A stretch of 64,000 nt of DNA from Sorghum bicolor (lineage: Eukaryota; Streptophyta; Magnoliopsida; Poales; Poaceae): positions 6,014,001-6,078,000 of the forward strand of contig NC_012872.2 in NCBI RefSeq assembly GCF_000003195.3. Reading direction: 5' to 3'. The number at the start of each line of letters is the position of its first letter. Positions within the stretch are counted from its first letter, which is position 1. Positions 23,174 through 36,400 of this stretch are shown here, piece after piece. Position numbers and translations under genes: made by a program. The notes beneath the pieces were generated by a model. That model saw only the letters and a program-made list of their open reading frames with translations, ran no database searches and had not been told where the DNA came from.

Positions 23174-26100
23174 TCATTCACCATGCCTTCTCTGGTGACT
23201 GGGCCGCCTCAGTTTCTCCCAACTTGACACCAGCAGGTTTAGGATGTAGTAGTAGACAGTCATGGCACAGGTCATCACGAAGTTCCAGCAAGAGGAAGGC
23301 CAGTACCACGGATACAGCAGCCGGAAGAACAGGCTGATCACATGCCTTGGGTACCGACCGATCTGTAGCCAACCAACAGTCCATGACCAACCAGGAGAGG
23401 CATCATATTATCCTTTTACCAAATTATAGTGGTGAATTGAATAAATGAAGTATGTGGATCAATCTAAGACAGTTTATTGGCAACAACGGAGAGGCAACGA
23501 CATAGAGAAAGCAAGCCATGATTGGTTGATTGCAAGAGGACTCTGCCTATTAATCCATGACATTCCTAGCCTTAATCACCAGGTCTGTTTGGTACCACAA
23601 AAACACAGTATATCATCTAGATATCTACTTCAGCATTTTGTTGTTACATATGCGTCTACTGGAAAAAAAATAGGTATCACCAACATAGATGTATCAAATA
23701 AAACCATATTTGCTTTCAAGGCAAATTGCCATAGGTAACAATAGTACAGTGAATTCATAACTGTACTAAGATTGGAGAAAATGGGTACTCACAGGGAACA
23801 GCAAATCCAATGTATTCCAGGCTGCATGCCGCACCGCTCGTGTTGGGTAAGTAGGGCCACCAGGAGAAGTGAAGCTGTACAGGCAGGCCTTTAATCTGGT
23901 GCTTGTACTCAATCTCAGTTCCAACCCTGCATGAATTAAGTCATTGCTTAAATAAAATTGACCTTGCAGCAGATGAACCGAATCATAACATTAGTGCATG
24001 CCTGACTGCTTTAGAAACATTTCCAGGGTAGTACCTTGAAGTATGCTCATGCGGGAGAGGTAGTGCAGTAGTACTGGCTCAATTTTTAGCTTTTGAAGCT
24101 GCAGTGAAGACCAAAGCAGTTAGTTTTAGATTGATACATCTCGTCATCAGATGAACAGCACATCTGTTTTCACACAAAGACCAACCTGATCAGTGAGTTC
24201 AATTACAAAGTAATCTGCTGGTCCACCAACCAAGAAGGAATTTGGAAAAGTGGGGAAATGCTCTAGGAAACTAGAAAGCAAGTGATCTGCATATCCAACA
24301 TTGCAACACTTTAGTAGTACATAATAAGCATTTGGCCTTAAGAAGATACAAAGAGGGCACCTACCTTGATCATAGAAGAACATGAATCTAGAGAGTAGAA
24401 GGAAAAGGTCTCTACCAGCCTACGGAGTAATGATGAAAATTGTTAGGAGAAAACAGATAACGTAGCCTTAGACATTGTTAGGAGAAAAGAAGTACAGTAG
24501 AACTCAATGATGAAAGAGAATAACCTGTAATGATATTTTAGTAAGTCGGTCAGGGACTAGAGCAACATCCTCAAGGAGGTACTGTTCAATAATAAAAGAA
24601 AAATGTGACTTGTGTAAATGATGCATGGAGAGTGTCGGTAATTTCGAAATGAGATAAATCATGAGGAATCAAGCCAAAGCTTACATGATACAAAGAGAGA
24701 AAATGTCTTGTATTTGTCTGTATGTCAATCCTATCAAAAAATATTATTCAGACAGTGGCAGTTTCCAAAAAACAAAAAGAGAACCATGATATGTTCTCAA
24801 CTCTTAGCAGAGAACAATTGACGTTAAAAAACCATTAATAATAAATAATGATGCCTTTTTATATTTGCAATCATACCAAAATACATTTGTAGCACCTTGA
24901 ACAAGAGCAGAGCTATATCGTAGCGATATTTCCTTTTCATCAAGAGGGGCTTCAAACAACTGCATAACAAAAAAATGTAATTCATAAAATAAGTTTAAAT
25001 ATGATCGTACCTAAAACTGGGAGAATCATGTCTTGTCAAGGAATAATTGATGGAAAATCAAACTAGATTTTATTCCATCCTGAAATTAACTTTTTTTGCC
25101 TGATGATGGATGTTACATATCAACCTAAACTGCATGATTTCTTTTCTGATAACTTAAATGATTACTTTGAAGGAGATGAAGATGAACTCGAAATAGAAAC
25201 CATGGTATCTTGATAATGTACTTGGGTCTATATATACATCTTCCGGCCATTTGTTAACTTTGAGTAACACAGCATACCCATTTGTGAAAAAGAAGTGCAA
25301 ATATGTTGGACGCGAAGGACTGGCTCCAGAGTTGCACTATCAACTCGAGTATACGCCTGCCACTTTCAGGCACTCTAACAAAATGACTGGAAAGAATCTC
25401 ATAGAAGCATAGCCAACCATCTTCCCGTTCATCTACTGGAGCAATGCCATCATCATTCTCACTCATAATCGCATCTGTTCAAGTATTTGCAGGTCATTAT
25501 TCTAGGATTCAAGAAACTGCACATAAGTTGTGCTTCAGGGTCAAAAAAATCAGCAGTGAATGTAGAACAAATAATCTTGAAAGAATTTATTTATCATAAG
25601 AGGAAGTTGTGACTTTAACATAAAGAGATTATACAGTAACAAAATATATAGTATGCTGTTGACTCAAGGATATCCAAAATGTGACAAATGTGTTACTATT
25701 GTTCCAAGTGAGAAATTGGTTAAAGTTCTTTCAATTGTTCTGCACATCCCATGTGATAATGTGAATATGCCAAGCAAATGTATTGCCTAATAAACATATC
25801 CATAGAAACCATGGCGCACACAATCTTAGCTCAATCCTACTAATTAGTATCACATAAACATAATATGATACAGGTTGTCACTTTCTGAAGGAGGAATAGT
25901 GCATGTTATACCAGTTCAAAGCAGCCAATATGAGAACAGCAGACAGACGCAAAGAACTTCCTATTCCGTCAAAAGATACATTTTGTCATGAAATGAATCA
26001 ATAGTCTAGTGTATCTACCTCAATATAACAATTTGGAAATGACATGTTCACAACATCTGTTCTATTATTTCCTTTTTTATCATAGTTGCAAGCCCATACA

Positions 26101-27149
26101 ACTTCTGCTGTAGCAAAACTTTTATTAACTTTGCTGCAAATAGCAAGCATGAAGCATCTAATATATATGGAAAGCAAAAAACCGAGGAAATTAGCAGCCA
26201 AAACTATGCGACATATGGCACCTCGAGCACGATCATCGACCTTCAATGCAATGTCAGCAAACAATTGCTGAAGTATCTGAAGACGCTGGGAGTTGGAGAC
26301 CAGAGCCTGCATGGAAGATAGTCAACCAGATGACATATGACATTATGATTTTCTGTTAATCAAGGAAGCTTTATCGAAAACAATATTATTACATCAAGGT
26401 GATACAATTATTCGAAATAACTTCCAACCTGTGGATAATGCACTAAGTTTCAGAAGGTGACATTATGATGTCAACCGCTCAACAACGGAAAATAGACAGT
26501 ATATATATCTTACAGATGTGACACCTATCAGTGAAACTACTATTGTTGCCTAAATCGTTTAACATTGGCCTTTTTTTACATCAAAACCACCATATATGCA
26601 GTAAAAAGGGATATTTGAAAGGACAGTCAATGCTATAAAAAAAAGGGGCTGCAACAAAGGTGGTTTGGGGGGAATCTGCGACAGTAACAGGAGCAGCCGA
26701 GCCGGTGAGAATGTCCATTATCCTCCTGTGTGCCGTCGCCGCCGGCCCGCCGCCGCCGCCACCCACAGCGGCCTCACCACGGTGAACCCAGACGCGACCC
26801 TGTCTGCTTGCGCGGGAGCCACCTCGCCTACCCCTACAGTCTACGGCCGCTACAATCCCCCCGCCGCCCTCGAATTTCTCGCGAAGCGGCGTGAGCGCAT
26901 GCGCGCGAGAGAGATTGAGCCTCGGATTAAGCGCGACGAACACAAATTAACGGAATATTCAGCAAGCCTATACGACACGAGCACCGGCGCGGCGAAATCA
27001 GAGCAGCGAGCTCGGCGCGCCGAGGCTCGCCGAGCCGAGCCGAGCGAGCGCACGCGGGGGGCGAAGCGGTGGGTGGTTACCTTCTGGAGCTTGCGCTCGA
27101 TCTCGAGGGAGAGCGCCTCGAGGCGGTCGGAGGAGCCGCGGCGCCCCAT
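23174..27149 (-). CDS. Conserved plant protein of unknown function, 359 aa
   Basis: Eleven exons join with every phase matching: 27081-27149, 26222-26306, 25278-25474, 24877-24959, 24685-24730, 24525-24581, 24365-24419, 24186-24286, 24035-24098, 23793-23926, 23174-23362. The product starts MGRRGSSDRLEALSLEIERK and ends SHQRRHGE. It is mostly helical-looking and Leu-rich, with conserved-looking stretches such as SPGGPTYPTRAVRHAA and LFFRLLYPWYWPSSCWNF. The latter is followed by a hydrophobic Tyr/Leu-rich segment that could be a membrane or amphipathic helix near the C-terminus. I recognise the style of a single-copy plant housekeeping protein but cannot assign a function. The many short, phase-consistent exons argue strongly for a real gene. 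Confidence 0.8.
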
Positions 27150-28206
27150 ATCCGCGCACGCCGGAGGTGATCGTCGGCGCCGCGGGCGGTGGTGGCGGTC
27201 CTGCAAATTAAGCGGTGGAACTGGTCCAAAATAACAACGCCTCTCTCTCTCTCTTCCGTGTTTGCTGGATGGATATGGATACGGACGTGGAGGCCCGGAT
27301 CTGCCGCCGCTGTCACGCTCGCCGACACGTGCCGCCCGTCGGACCTGCGACGCCCCGGTTGCTTTCGCCTTGCTGTCCTCCTCCTGTCCGGTTGCCGACG
27401 AGCCCAAGCATCCACCGTCCAGAGTCCAGACCCCCACAGCGCCAAGCTCCGTCTGACCGTCTGAGTTTTTTTTTTTTCAAATTTGCGTTTGTACAAGAAT
27501 TCATTCAAGTCTCTAACTGAAAATTAGAACTTAGCAATTCTTTCACAAATTGAACCATGCATACAGAAAATCTCGCAATAAACAGATGAAATTTCGATTG
27601 GATTTACTTCTAGCCTCCTACTTTTTTTTTTTTTTGAGCAGGAGCCGAGCTAGCCTCCTACTGTACAGTCCCACCGCGCATTGGTGAGAAAGACGCGGAT
27701 CGCCGCCGCGCCTCTGCATTTTGGACTGCTCATGAATCCGTAAGGCCCAGACCCAGACGTATGTTTCCCGGCCTGTGCATCAGACGGGACAGGCTGGTTC
27801 CTGTGGCGGGCTTCATTGTTTGGCCCATTAAAAAAACAACTATCCCAATTCCTTCTTTGTTTTTTTCCTTCTTTAAATAACACATTCAAAACCAGAAGAA
27901 CAAAAGAGTTTTTCTTTTCATTTAAGAAGTTTTATTCACAAAAAGGCAGTTTGATGGAGGGAACGTATACTGTGCAACCTATGCAACCACCAATTAAAGC
28001 CATGGATTCCCATCTGGGCTATATATAAACCAAGAGACAAATCCTGCCTTCTTCCTCTACTCTCCGTGTGAATGGACAAGAACAATGCTTGGTGTCCATG
28101 ACTGTAACTGTATCTATGTATGTACATGGAGATGGAGGAGATGAGATCCAAGCATGCAAACAATGGAAAGGTACGGCTAAGCCTACGCTACGCGTACCAG
28201 CCTCCA
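27150..28206. promoter_or_regulatory. Promoter of the 359-aa gene and 3' region of GGT
   Basis: The GC-rich part (27150-27460) next to the start codon is the likely promoter and 5' UTR. The AT-rich part toward 28206 is the likely 3' UTR of the GGT gene. Poly-T runs occur at 27466 and 27622. No gene is supported. Confidence 0.4.
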
Positions 28207-31200
28207 TCACAGCCCCGCAGGGCTGCCGCCCTTCCTGGGGTCGCTCACGGCGGTGAGCCTCCCGCGGAAGACGCCGTGGTCCGGCGTGGCCGGCGGCTCC
28301 GCCAGCTCGTGCACGATGAACTGGCACACGGCGCCCGACACCGTGCTCCTCAGCCAGTGGCCCCTCTCCTCCAGGAACGCCCTCGCCGCGCCGCTCAGCG
28401 CGATCACCTCGCCGTCGGCCACCGTCATGTTCTCGTACGTCACCACGTTCGGGATCAGCTGCGGGGGAAAGGAACAACACACGTTGCTCAGTCGTCGAAC
28501 GAAGCAGGGCGTTGCCATGGCGGCGGCCTAGCTGGCTGTGTTTGATTGATACCTTGTGGTACACCCTGGGCTGCTGCACGGCGGCCAGAGGGTCCATGCC
28601 GACGACGAAGTGGTTCAGGAACACCTGGGTCACCGTGGCGATGATGTTCGTGCCCCCGCTGCCTCCGAGGACGCCGGCGAGCTGGCCGTTCTGCGACGGC
28701 TTCCATTTTTCAGTACGAAGCGATCGAGACGTAATCGTGCCGTCAGAACGACGAGACGACGGACTCAAGCGATGCAAGCCAGACGGCGGCACGCGAACTG
28801 TACCTTGAGTATGATCAGCGGCGTCATGGAGGACAGGGGCCGTTTCCCGGGGGCTATGAAGTTGGCCGGCGCGGGCGGGAGGTGGTCCGGCGTGAGCTTC
28901 GCGGGGACGGAGAAGTCGTCCATCTCGTTGTTGAGCACGATGCCCGTCGACGGCGACAGCACCTTGGCGCCGAAGTAGTAGTTCACGGTCGTCGTCATCG
29001 CCACCGCGTTCCGGTCGCCGTCCACCACGCACAGGTGGCTGGTGCCGTGGTCATCCAGCTGCTTCCACCTGATGCCATGCCATTGCCGCCAACCAAAACA
29101 TAATCAATTAATCTTTCTGACGAGTGATGACCGCTGCAACTGATTACTGATAAAAGCCGCAATGCAATTAGGCATACGTACTTGGGGAAGTAGTAGCCGG
29201 GAGGGAACGTGGTGTTGTCCACGATCCTTTGCCGGACTTTGTCGGCGAATGGCGGCGACAGCATCGCGGCGACGTCGCCGGTCACGTTCACGAAGTCGGG
29301 GTCGCCGAGGTCCATCCGGATGGCCAGCATGTGCTTGATGGATTCGATGATCCGGTGGATGCCAAGGAACCCCTTCAAGAACTCGAGCGATTTGTACCCT
29401 CGCAAGATGTTCAGAATCTGCAGTGATCATCATACGAGCGAACCAAGGAAAAAGACAATTAAATGCACGTCGCTTCTCGCATTTGAATCGATCGAATCCT
29501 TGCAGCAGGGCAGGAGCAAGAGCAAGCACTGACCAGCGTCATCCCGACGGTGCCGCTGGACGGCGGCGGCATGCCGAGGAAGGTGTACCCCATGGCGTGG
29601 GCGCGCATGGCTTCGCTCACCTCCACCGCGTACCCTCTGAGGTCGTCCACCGTCAGGATGCCGCCCGCCGCCCTGACGTCGCGGACAAGGCCCTCCCCGA
29701 CGGCGCCGCCGTAGAGCGCCGCGGCGCCCTCCTCCGCGACGCGCTCCAGCGTGGCCGCCAGCGCCGGGTTGCGGCACGTCTCCCCGGCCGCCAGCACCGT
29801 CCCCGCCGGCGCGAACACGGCGCGCAGGCCGGGGTCCGCGAGCACGGCGTCCTCGCTCTCCTTGAGCGCGTGCGCCACGTACGCGACGATCTCGTAGCCG
29901 TCCCGGGCCAGGCGGATCGCCGGCGCCACCAGGTCCCGCCACGGCAGCCGCCCGTACCGCGTCCACGCCGCGTGGAGGCCCGCGAGCTCGCCCGGGACGC
30001 CCATGGCCAGCGCGCCCCTGTACTTCGTCGTCGGGTCCGCGGCGTACATGTCCTGGTGTTTGCACGAGCACAAAAAAAAAAAAAAAACAGAGATGCAGTA
30101 AGAACATGCTCAAGTTCAAATATTCTGTGCACATTTTGAGACTGCTGGAAATTACCAGAGGCGGTAATTATTGTTTTGCTTGAACGTTAACTTATACTGT
30201 ATTAACATGTACTAAGAACAAAATTTCATCTGGAACCAAATTTAAAACGCAGAGGTTGTTCTTCAGTGCAAAAAAGAAAAAGAAAAAAAAAAGACACTCG
30301 AGAATGTTTAGAAATGCATGCGCTTGGTTGGTAGTTGGCTAGTTGCAGCTAATCTGAAAGCCGTCCGACAATACGATGGCACACAAGCAACTGACCAAGA
30401 TCAAGATGGGTTGCCTGCTGACTCTCATCTCTGAAATTCTTGATGCAGATCACAGAGCACAGCAAATAATTGGGTAGAAAAAAGTTGCTGACGCTAATCT
30501 GAAAGTTGCAGCTAATCTCATAATCTAGATCACAGAGCACAAAGCATTCCACTAATAAAAAAAAGTTGTTACGCATCCTCCGATCCCTTGTGCCACTGCT
30601 ACATACCATTTCGAATTTTCGATGGAATGTCTGACGCTACACTGTTCAGATCAGATCGTGGCCTCGTGGGCGTGCCTGAACCACGTGGCTACAAAAAAGT
30701 GTAACAAAAAAAGCATATTGCACTCGATGGGATACTCAACCAAATCTGCTTCTTTTCAAATTTGAGGAAGTACAATCTGAATTCTGAACGGTAAAGCAGA
30801 CTACGCCACTGAAGATCCTTTGGGTTGTTGGAGTCGTTTATTTGAGGATAGGTGTACGAAACATCCCTATTTAATAGTGCGGATATTCAGCCAAATCTGC
30901 TTTCTTTTCAATAGTGCGCCATGCATTATCTCATTATTTCTTGCAACTGTATCTGACGTCGTAGTCGAGCGCACATAATGATTTTGCCAACTTTATGATG
31001 AATTGGCACGATTAAAAGGTACCCTATAGTAAACATAGGCCTTGTTTAGTTCAAAAAAATTTGTAAAATTTTTCATATTTCCAATCACATCGAATCTTTA
31101 GACGCATGCATTGAGCATTAAATATAGATAAAAATAAAAACTAATTACACAGTTCACTTCTAATTTGCGAGACGAATCTTTTTTGTTTAGTTAGTTCATG

Positions 31201-32627
31201 ATTGGACAATATTTATCAAATATAAACGAAAGTGCTACAATATTTATTTTGCAAAAAAGTTTAGAACTAAACAAGGCCATATTAGTGAGTAGTGTCCATC
31301 AACATGTATTAACATTGAATGATGTTACATTGTTACATAACAAATTTATTCTTTTAACATCTGTCATGTAGTCTCAAGGCCCCTTTGATACGTATGTCTA
31401 GTTACTAGTTGGAACTAAAATTAGTCATGGTTAGTAGCTAGTTTTTTTTTTCAAAAATTGCTAGCAGGATTATGCCAGACAAATATATTAACAGGGAAGG
31501 GGATTAGCTAGCTAGTTGACTAACAACTCATACTTAGCTAAAAGTTTACTCCCCACATAATAGTATTTTTTTCTCAAATCAGCATAAACATTAGCCGCAA
31601 AAACTTCAACATTTGCAATATTATTCTTTTATAAGATTCACCGTGCAGTCTTAGTCTTTCACACACATTTAAAAGAAATTATTTGAGCATTTTTTTATTA
31701 TAGATAATATAGCAAATGTTAAAGTTGCGTGTCTTTGCAGTGGCAATTGCAGCGGAATCTGTCCCCTCATCGAAAACAAAATGCAGGGGCTGGTCGTTTC
31801 AGTGGCCTGCGCAATTTGGCGTGGCTGTGTGCCGTGTGCGCGCCTATCACTAGCGTAAGCGTACCTGGCCCACCAGACAGCGACACGCGGGCAACCCAGG
31901 CGCCCAACTGCTGCTGGCCAGGTGTCATGCGGCCCCACATGTCATGGACCTGTACGGGACGAAGGGCAGCGTCCCTCTCCTTGCTCGCGAGTCGCGATGA
32001 CGAGCCTCCCTCCCGCCCTTGGGTTCCAACTAACTCAACAATCCATGGCGAGCAACGGAGCAGAGTAGGTGCGATGTGCGGACTGCGGAGCGCACTGCGC
32101 ACGCGCGTACGTACCGTCGTGGCGGCGGCCGGCGCGGTCTCCCGGGCGTCGAAGGCGACGGCGTCGCCGGATGCGGCGTCCCTGACGACGACGAAGGCGC
32201 CCCCGCCGAGGCCGCTGGACATGGGGTGCACCACGCCGAGGCAGAGCGCGGCGGCCACGGCGGCGTCCACCGCGTGCCCGCCCGCGCGCAGCGCCGCGGC
32301 GCCCACCTCCGAGCACCTCGCGTCGTCCGCCGCCGCCGCGCCCACGCCGGACTCCACCTCGTGCGGGCTCTGCCGCGCTGCGGCGCCCGCGGGACCGGGA
32401 CCGCGGGAGACGACGCCGGGACCGGGACCGGGACGGCCGCCGGAGCTCAGGAGCAGCACGACGCCCGCCAGCGCGAGGAGCGCCGCGGCGATGGCCAGCG
32501 CCGTCCACGGGCGGCTGCTGCTCCGGCGACCTCGCGGAGGGACGTCCCAGTCCCGCCAGACCGTTCCGTCGTCGACTCGAACCCCGAGGAGCGGGCCCCG
32601 GAGAGCCTCTTCTCCGTTCGCGGCCAT
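28207..32627 (-). CDS. Gamma-glutamyltransferase (glutathione hydrolase), membrane-anchored type
   Basis: Six exons close in frame to 640 aa: 32115-32627, 29534-30052, 29182-29417, 28804-29068, 28553-28690, 28207-28458. It cleaves gamma-glutamyl bonds of glutathione and its conjugates. Residues 41-60 form a hydrophobic N-terminal anchor, as in the plant vacuolar form (Arabidopsis GGT4 type). Diagnostic GGT features include SSGLGGGAFVVV in the large subunit, PPPSSGTVG, and DDHGTSHLCVVD, where Thr432 is the expected autoprocessing site and N-terminal nucleophile of the small subunit (about 209 aa). GGSGGTNII near the end is also typical. The start chosen is MAANGEEALRG; the frame stays open upstream to 32786, but that would add a poorly compositional extension. 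Intron 1 (about 2.06 kb) carries a MITE. Confidence 0.93.
31038..31278. mobile_element. GGCCTTGTTTAGTTC-family MITE in GGT intron 1
   Basis: Both ends are intact (GGCCTTGTTTAGTTC and GAACTAAACAAGGCC), with ATA flanks on both sides. Confidence 0.85.
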
Positions 32628-32781
32628 GGCTGCTCCGTCGCGCGCCCCCGCCGGCTCGGAGATTGTCGCCCGTTCCCTTGGGCACGACGCGAGAGGGGGG
32701 AGGGCCAGGGATTCTGGATTCTTGGATGGCGACTGGCGAGAGCGAGAGCTCGCTCGGTCCCTTGTGCTTGGCGGGGGAAGC

Positions 32782-32800
32782 TGCAATTATATGGACAGTG
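32782..32800 (-). promoter_or_regulatory. Candidate TATA box of the GGT gene
   Basis: On the minus strand the sequence reads CATATAATTG, about 160 bp upstream of the chosen start codon. The position suits a plant core promoter; no other support is available. Confidence 0.35.
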
Positions 32801-32837
32801 CCATCTGCTGCATCTGGCCAATAGCACGTCTAACTGT

Positions 32838-33110
32838 GAGAGCATCTCCAAGAGAGGCTACCAAATGAGATTTTAGTGTAAAAATTACCTTCCAACAATT
32901 TTTCTAAATGATCATTCGAATATAATCATCTTCTATTTCAAATTTTTTCACTAGCCAAAAATAGAAGACGAGACTGATTCTCTAGAATATGCATGAGATA
33001 TATAAAAATTATTAGAGGGTGAAAAGATATACAAAATAATTTTTATGTAAATAACTCACCAAATAATAATCTAGAAAGTGAAATTTCAGAAAGATTTGCC
33101 CTTACCGGTA
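32838..33110. mobile_element. Partial MITE, GAGCATCTCCAAG end
   Basis: A left end GAGCATCTCCAAGAGAGG identical in type to the element at 684-1313 is followed by AT-rich DNA, but no matching right end was found. Probably truncated. Confidence 0.4.
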
Positions 33111-33949
33111 GCGCCGATTTTTTTTTCTCTTGTCCGGCTCTAGCTAAATGGCTAAAGCTGGCGCTTTGTTTATAGCTTACTAGTGAGCAAATGCAGCTGA
33201 AGAAGAGGACTTGCCAGGTGATTTTTTTTATTATCGATCAGACAAGAAGTACTAAATATATATACTATTTGTAAAACTAAAAATAACAATTAAAAAATAA
33301 TTTACGAGATGAATCTTTTGAGTCTAATTAGTTTATAATTAAACACTAGTTATCAAATAAAACGAAAATGCTACCGCGCCCATTAAATTTTATCACCCTC
33401 AAGCAAACACCACCTTTACTTAATGAGATATAGAAGCAACAGTTGCTTGTGCTTGTACCAGTTCTAGTGTATGTAGTATATACTAGTATTGTTGAAGAAC
33501 AGGTGCAGGCGTTGTTTATTTCGCTAACCCGGCCACAAGTTGTCGGATATACCTATATATAATATTATGTCTTTATTTATATCGTTCCACAAGATTGATT
33601 ATATCGTGATGCGATGACCCACTGATGTGGTATGAATGATCTTACCCGTTTGATTCATTATTAGCGAGAATAGTAGGTAGAAAAGAGTATAGGTCGTGCG
33701 CAAGTTCACTTCCTTGGCAGAGACTTGAGGCTTAAACAAGTGCCCAACCTGACCAAGAGTAGCTATTGTTCGTTCAGGCGTGGCTGAACTCAATGGCACG
33801 ACGTCATTGCCGCGCGTTATGACGGGAAGGAGGAGGCGACGAATTTTGCTGCGGTCAATGTCGGGACGAGACACGGCACCGTTGTTAATCTTTTCTTGCA
33901 CGCGCCTCGCCCGCCGTCTCCCTCTCTCTAGGTCTCAGTCTCAGCTCAG
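33111..33949. other. Intergenic with a degenerate MITE remnant
   Basis: 33240-33410 retains family words of the GGCCTTG MITEs (TTTACGAGATGAATCTTTTG, AACGAAAATGCTAC) without ends. The rest shows no gene. Confidence 0.45.
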
Positions 33950-34698
33950 CATGGGCGGAGCCAAGGCCCGGCCACCCTGGGCCAGTGGCCGGGCTCCTCC
34001 GTTGGCTACTGCAAATACATAATAGTTAGTCATAGCTTAAAACAAAAAACAAAAAAAGAAGCTGAGATCCTGCTAAAAAACAAAAGCTGCTTCTAATAAA
34101 TAAAACTAAAAAAAGAAGCTACATACAGTACAGAGATGAAGTAGGGAGCAGACGTGCTAAAGACTCAGTGATTATTTTAGTTTAAAATTTAAAACTTGGT
34201 TGTCTAATTTTACTTGTATATTATAGAATTATTATATGTCCTATTTTATATAGCTTTGTTAGGCACTATCAATGCAATATTAAAGACCGTAGATAAATCT
34301 TGGAATATATTTTCATAATATTTATTTGGTAATCTAAATATTGCTAATATTTTGTATAAAGCTAGCTAAATTTAAGAAAGTTTGGCCAACATGCATCTCC
34401 TAGCGTCTTTCTTTTCGTGACGGAAGGAGTATTCCTTTCTGCACAATACTTTTTTTTCCAATAATATATCTTTCTCTTACTCGTCTATTTATCACATCTC
34501 TTCATGTTTTAGTTCACATGTACACATTATTTTTATTTAAAAATAATTTTATTATTTTTTAATTGCAGTTTTTTTAATTAATTGATATCCTAATCGATGA
34601 AAATATATAGAACCATGTGTTTTGTACGTTAGTGACCTTACTACTAGCATAGTGTTTTATCTCGCCCAGGCTCTATGAAATTCTTGGCTCCGCCACTG
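33950..34698. mobile_element. hAT-like non-autonomous element
   Basis: It starts CATGGGCGGAGCCAAG and ends CTTGGCTCCGCCACTG, flanked by CAGCTCAG (33942-33949) and CAGCTTAG (34699-34706), an 8-bp duplication with one mismatch. It is 749 bp, AT-rich inside, with no transposase. Confidence 0.75.
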
Positions 34699-34880
34699 CA
34701 GCTTAGCATTGAGAAGCCATGCATCGTGCCGTGCACAATAGCTTCAGTTGTCAGCTGCTTGCTCATTGTCAGGATAGAAAAAGGCTAATGACGAGTTGAA
34801 CGGTGGCCCAATGCTGTCAAAGCAGTAACCATCAGTCCATCGTAATTCCATTTCACCCGCAATTGAACAACACACTTTTA

Positions 34881-35203
34881 GGGCACTCCCAATGCTAACT
34901 ACACATAGTTTCTATACCTATTATTTTTTATAGACACTATCTATAGAAACTATATATGGTTCCAATAGATAGTTTCTATAGAATATTTTTTTATCCAATC
35001 ACATTCATTCTTTCTCCATTCTCAGCCAATAATATCACTACATGTCTTGGATTTCGTGTAGACATGGTTTCTAACTTAGACCCAGTTTCTATAATTTTTG
35101 CTCTCTCTCTTCAATAACTATCTTGCCACATCAGCAAAATACTTAGGTGACACTATAATTAATGTCTATATAAATCATGGTAGTTTCTGCATTGGGAGTG
35201 CTC
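34881..35203. mobile_element. Tourist-like MITE, GGGCACTCCCAATGC ends
   Basis: GGGCACTCCCAATGC and GCATTGGGAGTGCTC are flanked by TTA on both sides. The subterminal TAGTTTCTATA word is repeated several times. Confidence 0.85.
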
Positions 35204-36400
35204 TTAGGAAATTATGAGTTGCTTTGATTTTTTTTACATAGACTTTGTTATGTATCTAGACATATATTATATCTAATACATAGCAAAAATGATGTATCAA
35301 AAAAAGTAAAAGCGACTTATAATTTAGAATGAAAAAAGTACTGCAGAAATTAAGATAACTTCATGATCACCTCCTCAATGGGTGAAAATTTAAACATCCC
35401 TGATCTCTTCGGTTTCGTTTCCGATCTTCTGTTATTTATTTATTTTTTGATGCAAAATGTCAAAGTAAAATCAAAGGATGGGTTAACCGCTTTCGTTCAA
35501 CCATGCGTCACTGTCTGTGTAACCGAGGCGAGGCGGCGGGGGAGGAGGGGACAGGGTGAGGTACATTGGTCGGAGCTTTTGTATGGAGCCACAGAACCAG
35601 TCTAGATGCGAGATGAAGTCGAAAAAGGAAAAAAAAAAAAAAGTCTAGATGCATCATGACTAGTAGTACATGGTCATGTTACGAGTCTATGACACGTACA
35701 TAGATACACACCATTCAACGCTCTGGAGGCGAATTGTAGGGTATTATTAGTTGACCCCGGCCCTGTAGTACGAAATCAAGTTCGAGATTCCCTCCAAGTT
35801 GTTTACGTATTAGCAACAAACTTTGAATGAAAGAAGCACAAACGTGCGTCAAAGTTGAATTTAGATATCAGCTCTGTTCGTTTATCGAAAATCACTGAAA
35901 ATACTGTTCACCTCCGTCAAAGTTGAATTTAGATATCAGCTCTATTCGTTTATCTAAAAAACCATGACTGAAAATACTGTTCACCAGTAGATAAACTCAA
36001 GTGAACAGAGCCATCCTCATTTGACACAATACCTAAGGACCAAGTTGTAGAGGAAAACTATTTTTTTTAAAGAAAAGTGGCATAACAATTTGCAGGAAAA
36101 AAATGATCGCCAAAAGACGAGGAACTCCAAATTCAGGAGGAACGGCGTGGTTGCTCAACAATTTCGTCATCTCCGATTAAAGTGAGCATACTACTTTTGC
36201 AAATCCTGTAGAAACAATGATGAATATTCTGCACCAGCACCTATGGCCTATGGGCAACAGATGCGACGGCTGCAGTTGAGCGCACCAACTGCCCTGGGTC
36301 CCTCAAGCCAAGCCAGCCTCTCACAGACACAACACAACACTCCCACTACAGGAAAGTAGGGTATCAATTATCATAACTGTAAAGAGCCAAATGCATACTG
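35204..36400. other. Intergenic, with a 68-bp tandem repeat
   Basis: GTCAAAGTTGAATTTAGATA begins two adjacent copies at 35848 and 35916 (period 68, to about 35984). A GGCGAGGCGGCGGGG run lies near 35526. No gene supported. Confidence 0.5.

Noticed and set aside
29423..30139. 238-codon plus-strand frame
   Set aside because: Antisense shadow of GGT exon 2, with no domain and Arg/His-rich composition typical of a complementary frame.
31729..32876. Long plus-strand open frames (379 and 266 codons)
   Set aside because: They are antisense to GGT exon 1; GC-rich codon composition opens all frames, and the minus strand carries the diagnostic GGT sequence.
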